A stretch of 64,000 bases of DNA from Candidatus Obscuribacterales bacterium. GTDB taxonomy: Bacteria > Cyanobacteriota > Vampirovibrionia > Obscuribacterales > Obscuribacteraceae. How positions within the stretch are numbered: position 1 is the first letter of the stretch; each line of letters starts with the position of its first letter. Made by a program: the position numbers and the translations under genes. Under the pieces are notes generated by a model. The model did no database searches, was not told where the DNA came from, and was given only the letters and a program-made list of their open reading frames with translations. The stretch covers positions 62,001 to 126,000 of the forward strand of contig JACKCM010000002.1 in assembly GCA_020634035.1 (NCBI GenBank). The letters run 5' to 3'. Of the stretch, positions 1 through 8,441 are shown in pieces.

Positions 1-93
1 TGTTGGCTCGGTCTGGCTGTGGCAGCGGTTCTGCTTGGACTGGTAGCTGTCTGGCGCTTCAAGACCGGAGTCTGGAAGACTCAAAAAGTCTGA
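1..93 (+). CDS. C-terminal fragment of a membrane protein (partial)
   Basis: An open frame enters from the left edge and stops with TGA at 91-93. The 30 visible residues form one hydrophobic helix (WLGLAVAAVLLGLVAVW) followed by a short basic tail (RFKTGVWKTQKV). This looks like the last transmembrane segment of an integral or tail-anchored membrane protein. A terminator-like hairpin follows about 80 bases later. The family cannot be identified from this piece. Confidence 0.5.
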   Translation, partial: CWLGLAVAAVLLGLVAVWRFKTGVWKTQKV

Positions 94-133
94 TCTATCT
101 TAAAAGGCACCGGCATTTATTCATCCGGATCTC

Positions 134-169
134 TTGCTGATCTTTTGATGATATTTTGCTGATCTTTTG
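134..169. repeat. Two copies of a 14-base direct repeat
   Basis: TTGCTGATCTTTTG occurs at 134-147 and again at 156-169, between the partial gene and the terminator. No function is apparent. Confidence 0.5.
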
Positions 170-174
170 TTTGC

Positions 175-198
175 GCCCTTGTCAGAACAGGGCTTTTT
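175..198 (+). terminator. Probable intrinsic terminator of the upstream gene
   Basis: GCCCT at 175-179 pairs with AGGGC at 189-193. A bulged T and an inner GT/AC pair extend the stem around a CAGA loop, and five Ts follow at 194-198. The position fits termination of the gene ending at 93. Confidence 0.6.
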
Positions 199-289
199 GC
201 GCTGGGGGCGAATTGAACCATCGTGGCATCGGGGTCGTTATTTTTGGAAGACGACTTGAGATACCTTGTTTTTCTATGGAGATAGCGCT

Positions 290-781
290 ATGGATACAGC
301 TTCGCTTGCCCTGCAAATGAGTTACGGACTGCCTCTCTTCAAGCTTTTTCTGGTCAAAGAGGGAGCAAGCCCGGACATACCTCTGAGGGTGCGCATCGGC
401 GCACCGGAAGATGTTCTCGACTTTATACGACCTTTGTTTCATGCCGCCGAAGAGCATTTCATCACGCTCCATCTGAATGCCCGAAATGAAGTGACCGGGG
501 TACACGAAGTTTCTCACGGTACTCTCTCTTCCAGCCTGGTTCATCCCCGGGAGGTTTATAAAGCCGCTTTTATAGCCAACAGTCATTCTTTGATGGTCTG
601 TCACAACCACCCTTCCGGGGCCAGGCTTTCGCCCAGTCAAGAGGACCTGGCCACCACAACCAATCTCATCGAAGCCGGAGTGATTCTAGGAGTCTCGTTG
701 CTCGACCATATCATTGTCGGCGGTCCGGATAGAAGGGACTGGTACAGTATCAGAGAGCATTACCCCGAACTCTGGCTCTAA
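290..781 (+). CDS. RadC/YkfG-like JAB-domain protein
   Basis: A 163-residue protein of the RadC (MPN/JAB) family, whose members carry a metal-dependent hydrolase fold; the physiological role of RadC-like proteins is unsettled. The JAMM signature is visible as VCHNHPSG, followed by the expected Ser and Asp in SPSQED. The helix-hairpin-helix domain at the start of classical RadC is replaced by a short, different N-terminal region, so this is a stand-alone JAB domain. I chose the ATG at 290 because GGAG at 275-278 is a suitable ribosome site; an in-frame TTG at 266 is less likely. It is followed on the same strand by ispG. Confidence 0.85.
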   Translation: MDTASLALQMSYGLPLFKLFLVKEGASPDIPLRVRIGAPEDVLDFIRPLFHAAEEHFITLHLNARNEVTGVHEVSHGTLSSSLVHPREVYKAAFIANSHSLMVCHNHPSGARLSPSQEDLATTTNLIEAGVILGVSLLDHIIVGGPDRRDWYSIREHYPELWL

Positions 782-889
782 TGTTAATGACAGGTCAAAG
801 TTTTTGCCGCTTCATTCGATAATTGTCTCAAGCTTGCTAGAATCTCTGGATCATCCAAGGCTTCCCCGCCTGTAGCAAGAAGGTTCCAG

Positions 890-2125
890 ATGACTCAGTT
901 CAAGCGAAGAAAGTCCATAAAAGTAGATGTTGGTGGTGTCGCAGTTGGTGGCGATAACCCGATAGTAGTCCAGTCCATGACTAATACCGCAACCGAAGAC
1001 TATCTAGCCACAGCCGCCCAGGTAAAAGAGCTTCATGAGGCCGGTTCGGAGCTTGTGCGTATCACGGTCAACACCCGCGAAGCGGCTCAGGCTGTGCCGA
1101 AAATTGTCAGTGAACTCGATAAAGAACATGTGAATGTTCCTCTGGTAGGAGACTTCCACTTCAACGGACATATCCTTTTGCGCGAGTTTCCGGACTGTGC
1201 CAAGGCGCTGGCCAAATACCGAATTAATCCGGGTAATGTCGGCCGGGGTGATCGCCATGACGAGAATTTTAAGGCGATGATAGATGTGGCCAGAGAAAAC
1301 GAAAAGCCTGTACGGATAGGTGTCAACTGGGGTTCGCTCGATCAAGATCTTCTTGGCCGGCGCATGGACGAGAACGCCGCCTCGAAAAAACCGCGGGAAG
1401 CCCATGAAGTATTAATCGACACTATAGTCGAGAGCGCCCTTACTTCGGCCAGGCTTGCCGAAGAATACGGACTGCCGGCCGAGCGCATAATAATTTCGGC
1501 GAAGGTCTCGGAGGTGCCGGATTTGCTCGAGGTCTATCGTAAACTGGCTGCCGGCTGTACTTACGCTCTCCATCTCGGTTTGACCGAAGCAGGTATGGGC
1601 ACCAAAGGAATAGTCTCTTCGGCGGCGGCTTTGTCCATCTTGCTTGCCGAAGGTATCGGAGACACTATCAGAGCCAGTCTCACTCCGGCTCCGGGTGGCT
1701 CGCGGGTGGAGGAAGTGCTCACCTGTCAGCATATTCTTCAGGCTCTGGGCTTGCGCTCATTTTTACCCCGGGTGACAGCCTGTCCGGGTTGCGGCCGCAC
1801 CACCAGTACCGTTTTTCAGGAGCTGGCCAGAGATATTGAAGTGCATTTAGAAAAGAGTAAAGCGGACTGGGCGCGGTCTTATCCGGGAGTGGAAAATCTC
1901 AAAGTGGCGGTGATGGGCTGTATCGTGAACGGACCGGGAGAATCTAAGCATGCCGATATAGGCATTTCCTTGCCAGGAACAGGAGAGGAGCCCCGGGCAC
2001 CGGTCTATGTGGACGGAGAATATGTGAAGACTCTGGAAGGTGCCTCTTTGACCAGTGATTTCATCGCCCTGGTCGAGGACTATGTCAAAGATAAATTCGG
2101 CACAGGAGCCGCTGCGGCGAAGTGA
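890..2125 (+). CDS. ispG: 4-hydroxy-3-methylbut-2-enyl diphosphate synthase
   Basis: IspG (GcpE) performs the penultimate step of the MEP isoprenoid pathway, reducing methylerythritol cyclodiphosphate to HMBPP with a [4Fe-4S] cluster. The 411-residue protein has the usual length for the short bacterial form. The N-terminal TIM-barrel contains VQSMTNTATEDYLAT. The C-terminal cluster domain carries the ligand motifs ACPGCGRT and VMGCIVNGPGE. AAGAAGG lies just upstream of the ATG. The gene appears monocistronic. Confidence 0.97.
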   Translation: MTQFKRRKSIKVDVGGVAVGGDNPIVVQSMTNTATEDYLATAAQVKELHEAGSELVRITVNTREAAQAVPKIVSELDKEHVNVPLVGDFHFNGHILLREFPDCAKALAKYRINPGNVGRGDRHDENFKAMIDVARENEKPVRIGVNWGSLDQDLLGRRMDENAASKKPREAHEVLIDTIVESALTSARLAEEYGLPAERIIISAKVSEVPDLLEVYRKLAAGCTYALHLGLTEAGMGTKGIVSSAAALSILLAEGIGDTIRASLTPAPGGSRVEEVLTCQHILQALGLRSFLPRVTACPGCGRTTSTVFQELARDIEVHLEKSKADWARSYPGVENLKVAVMGCIVNGPGESKHADIGISLPGTGEEPRAPVYVDGEYVKTLEGASLTSDFIALVEDYVKDKFGTGAAAAK

Positions 2126-2199
2126 TTGCTGAGTCTGGCTGACAGGCAAAACTCGACAGATTCTAAATTTGCTTCAGTGCTTCTAGCCGCCCGAGCAAG

Positions 2200-2229
2200 C
2201 TCGCGCGGAAAGTGAGAGCGGCGCGCGAG
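2200..2229. other. GC-rich hairpin downstream of ispG
   Basis: CTCGCGC at 2200-2206 can pair with GCGCGAG at 2223-2229, and CTCGCGC recurs at 2244-2250. No T-tract follows, so it is not a classical terminator. The stretch 2126-2409 holds no convincing gene. Confidence 0.35.
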
Positions 2230-2374
2230 GGCCCCGGGCAACACTCGCGCACAGTGCATCTTTTGACCTGGAAGATGCGGATCATGCGCCTCACCTACTT
2301 CTATCTATGAGGGGCATCCTGCATATCAATAATACATACGGATGTATGGTGTGGTCAAGTTAACTTGTTACTTG

Positions 2375-2409
2375 TTGCTCGTTGCTCGTTATTCGTTATT
2401 CGTTTTTCG
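2375..2409. repeat. Five tandem 7-base repeats
   Basis: The heptads TTGCTCG, TTGCTCG, TTATTCG, TTATTCG and TTTTTCG follow one another without gaps and end next to the stop codon of the minus-strand csaA. It is a short tandem repeat with internal substitutions. Confidence 0.75.
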
Positions 2410-2769
2410 TCAACAGATTCGAGCGCCCAGAGGAAGTTCCTGATTTAGTAACTGGTCCGGAGTAAGTAGGATGATATTACCGGTGGTGCCATCTTTTGAT
2501 GCGCCCAGAACAAGCACCTCGGACATGAAATCCGCTATCTGTCTGGCGGGAAAGTTGACCACCGCTACAACATAGCGACCGACAAGATCTTCTGGATTAT
2601 AGTTCTCTGTTATCTGGGCACTGGATTTGCGCTCGCCAATCTCTTCTCCGAAGTCGATATAAAGCCTATAGGCAGGTTTGCGCGCCCGGGGAAACTCTTC
2701 TACCCGCAGTACTTTGCCAATTCGCATGTCGACCCTGGAGAAGTCGTTGTATTCGATTTGAGGCTCCAT
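2410..2769 (-). CDS. csaA: CsaA-like tRNA-binding protein
   Basis: A 119-residue single-domain protein of the tRNA-binding (EMAP/OB-fold) family, as in CsaA. CsaA binds tRNA and has been described as an export-related chaperone in Bacillus. Family features are FSRVDMRIGKVLRVEEFPRARKPAY near the N-terminus, SSAQIT in the middle and a conserved VVAVVNFPARQIADFMSEVLVLGA. The start at 2769 is fixed by AGGAGAG eight bases upstream; the longer frame to 2835 would run through the etf terminator hairpin. It lies downstream of etfA on the same strand but beyond that terminator. Confidence 0.9.
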   Translation of the reverse strand: MEPQIEYNDFSRVDMRIGKVLRVEEFPRARKPAYRLYIDFGEEIGERKSSAQITENYNPEDLVGRYVVAVVNFPARQIADFMSEVLVLGASKDGTTGNIILLTPDQLLNQELPLGARIC

Positions 2770-2792
2770 GTCTGTTCTCTCCTGCGACTTTT

Positions 2793-2833
2793 GAAAAAAG
2801 TGAAGCTCCGGTTTAGTCAAATTCCGGAGCTTC
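2793..2833 (-). terminator. Intrinsic terminator after etfA
   Basis: A perfect 10-bp stem pairs GAAGCTCCGG (2802-2811) with CCGGAGCTTC (2824-2833). On the minus strand it is followed by a run of six Ts (2799-2794), 26 bases beyond the etfA stop. Confidence 0.85.
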
Positions 2834-2858
2834 AAAGGGTTTTAAACCGGCTCTTTAA

Positions 2859-3833
2859 TTAGCCGTGACCGTTCAGGCTTTTGATCTCTTCGGTGATCTT
2901 GGGCACGATCTCGAAAAGATCGCCGACGAGACCATAGGTGGCATGTTTGAAGATAGGAGCATCAGCATCCTTGTTGATGGCGACGATCACCTTCGAAGAA
3001 GACATGCCGGCCAGGTGCTGAATCGCTCCGGAGATACCACAGGCGAAGTATAGCTGCGGGCTCACGGTCTTACCTGTCTGTCCGACCTGGTGTTGATGAT
3101 CGATCCAGCCGGCGTCGACCACGGCTCTAGAAGCACCCAGAGCAGCTCCCATGGAGTCGCAGAGTTCCTGAAGAACTTTCCAGTTCTCCGGACCTTTGAT
3201 GCCTCGACCGCCGGATACAATCACCGAAGCTTCACTGAGCTCGACTTTCTGTCCTTCGGCTTTATGAGTCTCGGTCACTTTGGCACGAATGTTGCCACCG
3301 TCAACGGTGAGAGCTTCTACTTCGGCTTTGTGACCGTCATCGGTAGCTTCCGCTTCGAAAACATTCGGTCTCAGGGTGATGAAAGCAAGAGGGCTCTTGA
3401 TCTCGAAAACACCATAGGTCTTGCCTGAATACATCGGTTTGATCGGTGTCGAGGCTCCGCCTTCGGCGAACTCGGTCACGTCGGTTACCATCGGTGCACC
3501 CATTCTGGCAGCTGCCCGCGGCAAGAAGTCTTTTGCCATAGAGGTGTTGGCAGCAAAGACGAATTTAGGATCGGCTTTTTTAATGGCTTCGCACAGGGCG
3601 GTGGTGTAACCTTCGGCCGAGTATTCGTCTAATGCATCACAGGAGACGCTGTAGATTTTTTCTGGTTTGTGCTTGCTTATGGCATCTGTAAGAGAGGAAG
3701 GATCTTTGCCAACCACTACACAAGATACCGGCTCGCCACCGGACAATTTTTTAGCCTGGGCAAGAGCCTCGAAGCTGGCTTTTCTCAAGACGCCCTTGCG
3801 CTCTTCAATAAAAACTAGAATTCCTTGGGACAT
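2859..3833 (-). CDS. etfA: Electron transfer flavoprotein alpha subunit
   Basis: EtfA (FixB) forms a heterodimer with EtfB that passes electrons from acyl-CoA and related dehydrogenases to the quinone pool via ETF-quinone oxidoreductase. The 324-residue length is typical. The C-terminal FAD-binding domain is clear: SGGRGIKGPENW, GWIDHQHQVGQTGKTVSPQLYFACGISGAIQHLAGM and VAINKDADAPIFKHATYGLVGD. AGGAGAG precedes the ATG at the right spacing. It lies 21 bases after etfB in a two-gene operon closed by a strong terminator. No dehydrogenase partner is encoded nearby. Confidence 0.96.
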   Translation of the reverse strand: MSQGILVFIEERKGVLRKASFEALAQAKKLSGGEPVSCVVVGKDPSSLTDAISKHKPEKIYSVSCDALDEYSAEGYTTALCEAIKKADPKFVFAANTSMAKDFLPRAAARMGAPMVTDVTEFAEGGASTPIKPMYSGKTYGVFEIKSPLAFITLRPNVFEAEATDDGHKAEVEALTVDGGNIRAKVTETHKAEGQKVELSEASVIVSGGRGIKGPENWKVLQELCDSMGAALGASRAVVDAGWIDHQHQVGQTGKTVSPQLYFACGISGAIQHLAGMSSSKVIVAINKDADAPIFKHATYGLVGDLFEIVPKITEEIKSLNGHG

Positions 3834-3854
3834 TATTTCTCTCCTGATTCTGAA

Positions 3855-4637
3855 TTAGAGTACTTTCGCTTCCTGGCGCAAGAGCTCGACCAGCTTCTTG
3901 GCCTGGGTGGAGGCGTCTCCGTCGAGGACGGTGCCCTGTGGACGCGAGGCGGGTATTCTCATCTCTTTGAGAACGATTTTGCGAGCGTCGCCGCCGACTT
4001 TGCCTTTCAGTCCGAGAGCTTCTGCGTCCTTGGTTTCAATTGGTTTGCGTCGAGCTGCCATTACACCTTTGATTGAAGGGTAACGAGGTTCGTTCAGTCC
4101 TTTCTGGGCACTGATCACACAGGGAAGCGAACCCTCCACGAATTCGTGGGCTCCTTCTATCTCTCTTTCAGCTTTGAACTTGCCCTCGGCCGCTTCGAGA
4201 TTGACCACCATGGTGACCTGGGGCATGTCGAGAAATTCAGCCACTATGGACGGTACCTGGTTGTTGTCTGAGCCGACACCTTGCTGACCCATGATTACCA
4301 TGTCGAAGCCACCGTCTTTGATGGCGGCAGCCAGAACTTCGCCGGTGCTCAGCGGATCGAGCCATTGCAAATCAGGATCGTTGATGTGGACGGCAGTGTC
4401 TATGCCGCGTGCCAGGCTGTCTCTGAGGACATCGGTCACCTCTGCTCCGCCGACGGAGAATACTGTGGTCTCTCCTCCGTGCTGCTCTTTGAGCTTGAGA
4501 GCCGCTTCTATGGCGAACTCATCGTAGGGGCTGGTGATGAAACGAACACCATCGAGGGCGATGTTTGTTTTGTCATCGGCAACTCTTATATTGGTTTCTG
4601 TGTCCGGTACAGATTTTACGCATACAGCAATCTTCAA
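3855..4637 (-). CDS. etfB: Electron transfer flavoprotein beta subunit
   Basis: EtfB (FixA) is the AMP-binding partner of EtfA. The family N-terminus is usually MKIxVCVK, and here the frame gives LKIAVCVKSVPDTET. GGAGG sits only one base before an ATG at 4643 but seven bases before an in-frame TTG at 4637, so TTG (260 residues) is the likelier start. Conserved features include SPYDEFAIEAAL, MGQQGVGSDNNQVP and the C-terminal MAARRKPIETKD. It is the first gene of the etfBA operon. Confidence 0.95.
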   Translation of the reverse strand: MKIAVCVKSVPDTETNIRVADDKTNIALDGVRFITSPYDEFAIEAALKLKEQHGGETTVFSVGGAEVTDVLRDSLARGIDTAVHINDPDLQWLDPLSTGEVLAAAIKDGGFDMVIMGQQGVGSDNNQVPSIVAEFLDMPQVTMVVNLEAAEGKFKAEREIEGAHEFVEGSLPCVISAQKGLNEPRYPSIKGVMAARRKPIETKDAEALGLKGKVGGDARKIVLKEMRIPASRPQGTVLDGDASTQAKKLVELLRQEAKVL

Positions 4638-4744
4638 AGCCATTCCTCCCGGGCTGGACCTTATCTATGACCTCGTCATTCTATTTTGTCTTTTGGAAAT
4701 ATCCCGGTTTTTACCAGATTCTTTAATTTAGAGGTTGCGAAGAG

Positions 4745-4791
4745 CAGGCAGTAAAGAGATAAAGCCGTTGAATCCGGCTCTTTACTGCCTG
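4745..4791. other. Long perfect hairpin between rtcA and etfB
   Basis: A 14-bp perfect stem pairs CAGGCAGTAAAGAG (4745-4758) with CTCTTTACTGCCTG (4778-4791) around a 19-base loop. It lies 25 bases past the rtcA stop. No U-tract follows on either strand, so it could be a processing or stabilising hairpin or a non-classical terminator. Confidence 0.6.
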
Positions 4792-4815
4792 TCTCCAGGA
4801 AACTTCATGCAGCTT

Positions 4816-5838
4816 CTAGTGAATCAATTCCACCTTGAAAAGATCTGGTTTTATATCTTTCAGTGTGATGTCAATATCGAGAAATTGTTTGATGGTATCA
4901 ATATTGGTCAGAGTGTGGTCGGTGGGGCCTACGGTGCTGAATTTACCGCCACCTGAAAGGGCCATTGGGATGAGCAGCTGATCGGCAAGGTGAGGACCCA
5001 CCACTGCACCGCTTTCTCGATAGTCTCTGTATTCTTTTGCTGCTAACTCCGCCACTGTCTCTGCCCGCCGGCCGCGTTCGCCCAGAGCCGTGAAGGTCTC
5101 AGTGAGGTGGTCGTTTCTTTGAAACACATGAACAGCGTTTCCTTGACCCGCGCATTTTTTAGTCTCGATAACTTCGATATGGTCGAGCTCTTTAATGGCT
5201 GATTTCAAGCTGTTTTGTTCTCGCTCGGCAATATGTTGCGGCAAACCGGCAAGCAGAATTGCTGCTTGTGGATTCGTCGAGAACTCTGTTTCTAGCAAGT
5301 CTATCTCTTTCAATTTCGGCTCTTTGTACGGAACGATTTTTATCTCTATCTCTCCTCCACCCCGGGGATAAAAACCGTAGCGATGCAAGGTGAATTCGAG
5401 CTGCGGTCCGAACAGTGTGAGAGCCGGAATGAATGTGGTGGCCAGATAGTCTGCACTGGGTGCAAAAGGGTTGTGGGTGCCGCCTTTGAGACGAACAGTG
5501 CTTGGTTCTCGCGCGCTTAAGAGAGCATACAAAACAGTCTGGAAAACCAGGCTGGTGCTACCAGCGGTGCCTACATCGAAATAATAGTTGCCGCTTGCTA
5601 CTGCGCCTGGTTCGAAAGTGATCGAAAGCGAGCCTATGTGGTCACCTTTCACCCTGGCGCCTGTCATCTGGGCAGCAGCCTGCACGCAGGTTAGATGTTG
5701 CTTCCCAAGACCTGGTTTGCTTCGTTTGGCTCTGATGTTCGAGATTCGAAAAGCCTTACCGGTGACCATGGCAAGTGAGAGGCTGGTGCGGATGATCTGA
5801 CCGCCGCCTTCCCCCCGGGATCCGTCTATCTCGATCAT
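4816..5838 (-). CDS. rtcA: RNA 3'-terminal phosphate cyclase
   Basis: RtcA converts RNA 3'-phosphates to 2',3'-cyclic phosphates in an ATP-dependent reaction through a covalent His-AMP intermediate. The 340-residue protein starts with the signature MIEIDGSRGEGGGQIIRTSLSLAMVTG and has KGGTHNPFAPSADYL and FYPRGGGEIE. A His suited to adenylation lies near the C-terminus (GPTDHTLTNID). It starts directly after the stop codon of the LOG-family gene (TAGATG), so the two are co-transcribed. Neither the ligase RtcB nor the regulator RtcR is in the window. Confidence 0.95.
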   Translation of the reverse strand: MIEIDGSRGEGGGQIIRTSLSLAMVTGKAFRISNIRAKRSKPGLGKQHLTCVQAAAQMTGARVKGDHIGSLSITFEPGAVASGNYYFDVGTAGSTSLVFQTVLYALLSAREPSTVRLKGGTHNPFAPSADYLATTFIPALTLFGPQLEFTLHRYGFYPRGGGEIEIKIVPYKEPKLKEIDLLETEFSTNPQAAILLAGLPQHIAEREQNSLKSAIKELDHIEVIETKKCAGQGNAVHVFQRNDHLTETFTALGERGRRAETVAELAAKEYRDYRESGAVVGPHLADQLLIPMALSGGGKFSTVGPTDHTLTNIDTIKQFLDIDITLKDIKPDLFKVELIH

Positions 5839-6564
5839 CTAGTGTTTTCCATTCCCTCCGGATTTTTTGCTCTCAGGATGAAGCAAAACCCCCTGGGGTT
5901 TGAGGTAGCACTTCTCCTTCTCGCACCAGGAGATCTTCTCAACCAGTTCATCGGGATCGTCTATGATCTGGAGCAAATCGAGATCGTCTTCCGAGATGAA
6001 TCCCCGGGTGAGGACATGGGTTCTCAACCAGCCAAGCATCGGATTCCAGAATTCCGAATCGACCAGAAACATCGGGAAGCGTTTTATCTTATTGGTCTGG
6101 ATCAGGGTAACAGCTTCGAAGAGCTCATCAAGGCTGCCGAAGCCCCCGGGCAAAATCACAAATGCCTGGGCGTACTTCACGAACATCAGCTTTCTAACGA
6201 AGAAATAACGGAAGTTGACCGAGACATTCTGATAAGGGTTGCCGCCCTGTTCCATGGGCAACTGAATATTGAGACCGACCGATGTGCCACCGGCTTCAAT
6301 GGCACCACGGTTGCCTCCTTCCATCACCCCGGGGCCGCCCCCGGTTATCACCGCAAATCCTGCACTGGCCAGCTTGTTGGCGATTGTCTGGGCCATTATG
6401 TATTCTTTGTCTCCTTCTTTGCACCGGGCGGTGCCGAAGATTGACACTGCCGGTCCTATTTTGGAGAGATCATCGAATCCTTCTACTAATTCTGCAATCA
6501 TTCTGAAGATGCGCCAGGTATCCTTGACTGTCATCTCTTCAAGCACAAATCTGCTATCGGGCAT
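5839..6564 (-). CDS. LOG-family Rossmann-fold protein (TIGR00730 type)
   Basis: A 241-residue protein of the lysine-decarboxylase-like/LOG family. Characterised members are cytokinin nucleoside 5'-monophosphate phosphoribohydrolases, and many bacterial ones are probably nucleotide hydrolases of unknown substrate. The nucleotide-binding motifs are clear: VSIFGTARC, GGGPGVMEGGNRGA and the hallmark PGGFGSLDELFE. It is the first gene of a pair with rtcA. The pairing hints at nucleotide or RNA-end metabolism, but that is inference. Confidence 0.88.
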   Translation of the reverse strand: MPDSRFVLEEMTVKDTWRIFRMIAELVEGFDDLSKIGPAVSIFGTARCKEGDKEYIMAQTIANKLASAGFAVITGGGPGVMEGGNRGAIEAGGTSVGLNIQLPMEQGGNPYQNVSVNFRYFFVRKLMFVKYAQAFVILPGGFGSLDELFEAVTLIQTNKIKRFPMFLVDSEFWNPMLGWLRTHVLTRGFISEDDLDLLQIIDDPDELVEKISWCEKEKCYLKPQGVLLHPESKKSGGNGKH

Positions 6565-6650
6565 ATTTACACCTCTTGGTCAATGCCTCGGGACCCGGAA
6601 ATAAACTCGGGCCTCCGGTATTTTCGTGTTCAATTATTTTCTATATATCT

Positions 6651-7703
6651 CTAGTCTATCAGGAAGAGTTCAAGTGCGTTACGATCATGCATCAGACCGG
6701 TTTTAACGTTGGTTTCAAACCTGGTTAACATCTCTTTTTTTGCGACCAGACGTTCGAGGCGCCAGTTCTTTAGACGTTTTAGATCTTTTTCGACGACGAA
6801 AGGCCGCATCTTCATGTGAGAGCAGACTCGTTTAACCTGCTCGGGCAGCGGCAGTTCCCGTTTTTGAATTCCGGGTCCATGGGGCAGCTTGTGATTGGCT
6901 TCTTCGCAAATGGATTTCATTTCAATCCAGCGGGAAAGAAATGTCTGGAGTGTCGCCATTATCTGAATCGCCGGCTGACGAGAGAGAAGCTCTTCTACGC
7001 TATCGAGAACCCGGTGGGATTGTCCTTTCAGCCAGAAGTCGAGCATCGTGAAGACATGGGAGTGATAGGGGCTCATCTCCTCCACCACTTCCAGGGTAAT
7101 GTGTTTCTGCGGCAAGATATAAGTGGCTGCTTTCTCCAGTTCGTTGGCGATCTGGCGTAAATTGGCTTCGGTGCCGTCTAAAAGGTAGGTGATTGCATCG
7201 TCGTCGATGGTCGCTTTGTAGCGATGAGCTTCCTTTCTTACCCAGGTCTCGAGCTGGGGATTATGGGAGCCTACATAGAATTTTGCTTTTGGAAAGTCTT
7301 CCTTTTCGGCGTGCTTTGATACTATCTTCGATGTCTTCAGAGTGCTGTCGAAATTGAAAGGACAGGAGAAAATCAGATAGGTGTTCTCTGCCACCGAACC
7401 GAGCACCTCATCAAGATATTCCAGCTGTTTGGTGGTCTTGGATGCGCTGGGTTTGGCGCTCGCTTTGGCTGCTCCACCGGATTTTTTCTTGGTAAATAAA
7501 TCGCAGTTCTCAAAGACGATTACTTTATTGCCCTGGCCAAAGGGCACAGTCAGGGCGTTGTCACAGACATCAACAAGATTCGGTCGGTCTATCGTCGAGA
7601 GATTGAAAGAGGCCCAGGCCGGATCTACTAGAGAATCCTTGAGCTTCTTCAAGCGACGCTTGAGCTCGAAATCTTCGTCTCCGGCTAGCACAATAACGGG
7701 CAT
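6651..7703 (-). CDS. holA: DNA polymerase III delta subunit
   Basis: HolA is the wrench subunit of the clamp loader that opens the beta sliding clamp. The 350-residue length is typical. The N-terminus MPVIVLAGDEDFELKRRL matches the family pattern (short beta strand, then G.d.fl), and the middle holds YLLDGTEANLRQIANELEKAATY. A Lys/Ser/Ala-rich loop near residues 75-90 (KKKSGGAAKASAKPSASK) is an insertion. The gene starts 10 bases after phoU ends and may be co-transcribed with it. Confidence 0.9.
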   Translation of the reverse strand: MPVIVLAGDEDFELKRRLKKLKDSLVDPAWASFNLSTIDRPNLVDVCDNALTVPFGQGNKVIVFENCDLFTKKKSGGAAKASAKPSASKTTKQLEYLDEVLGSVAENTYLIFSCPFNFDSTLKTSKIVSKHAEKEDFPKAKFYVGSHNPQLETWVRKEAHRYKATIDDDAITYLLDGTEANLRQIANELEKAATYILPQKHITLEVVEEMSPYHSHVFTMLDFWLKGQSHRVLDSVEELLSRQPAIQIMATLQTFLSRWIEMKSICEEANHKLPHGPGIQKRELPLPEQVKRVCSHMKMRPFVVEKDLKRLKNWRLERLVAKKEMLTRFETNVKTGLMHDRNALELFLID

Positions 7704-7712
7704 GCTCTTTCC

Positions 7713-8384
7713 CTATCCTTTTGCCTGGCTGGAAATATCCATGGCACTGGCCTTCAAGCGCTCACCGGTGGCGATGAAATAAACGCGCTTGGCGATGGAG
7801 ACACAGGCATCTCCCATGCGCTCTAAAAAGCGATTGCAGAAGAGGAACTGGGCTCTCAGCTGGGCGTTGCCCCGGTCCTGATCGCCGAGGTCACCGAGCA
7901 ATTCTTTGGAGAGCTTGTCGTGGAGATAGTCGACACTGTTGTCTCTATTGAGAATCTCTTTTGCCTTTTCCGAGGAGTCGGTGAGGAAGACGATAAGAAT
8001 ATCTTTGGCCATCTGATGAACCACCGATGCCATCTCGATAAGCTCCTGGGGAATGGCGATGTCTTCTTCTTTGGCCCAGTCCGCTACCTTTGCGACCCGG
8101 TTGGCATGGTCAGCGATTCGCTCCAGCTTGGCTATGATGATAGTGATGCTGACCAGGGTTCTTATCTCTTTGGCATTCATCGAGTCTTTTTCCAGGAGCA
8201 TATCCAGGCATTTTTCTTCAATGTTGTGACAGGCAGAGTTGATCTCCTCTTCCTGCTGCTCTATGAATGCCATGGATGCAGTGGCTTCTCTACGCAACAT
8301 CTTATTCATCTCGCCCAGGGTGGTGTCGACCTTCCTTCCCATGGCGATTACGTCGCCTTTCAAAAGTGTGAGACTCTCTTTCAA
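7713..8384 (-). CDS. phoU: Phosphate signalling regulator PhoU
   Basis: PhoU is a cytoplasmic helical-bundle protein that couples Pst phosphate uptake to the PhoR kinase and represses the Pho response when phosphate is plentiful. The 223-residue protein shows two PhoU repeats with the metal-binding type motif: RIADHANRVAKVADWAKE in the first and RMGDACVSIAKRVYFIATGE in the second. It lies downstream of a PhoB-like regulator and kinase on the same strand, supporting a Pho role. No pst transporter genes are in the window. Confidence 0.93.
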   Translation of the reverse strand: MKESLTLLKGDVIAMGRKVDTTLGEMNKMLRREATASMAFIEQQEEEINSACHNIEEKCLDMLLEKDSMNAKEIRTLVSITIIIAKLERIADHANRVAKVADWAKEEDIAIPQELIEMASVVHQMAKDILIVFLTDSSEKAKEILNRDNSVDYLHDKLSKELLGDLGDQDRGNAQLRAQFLFCNRFLERMGDACVSIAKRVYFIATGERLKASAMDISSQAKG

Positions 8385-8441
8385 TTTACGATCTCCATTT
8401 TTGCACTGTCTTCGAAACCGGGATACCTGGAAATAATTCCT

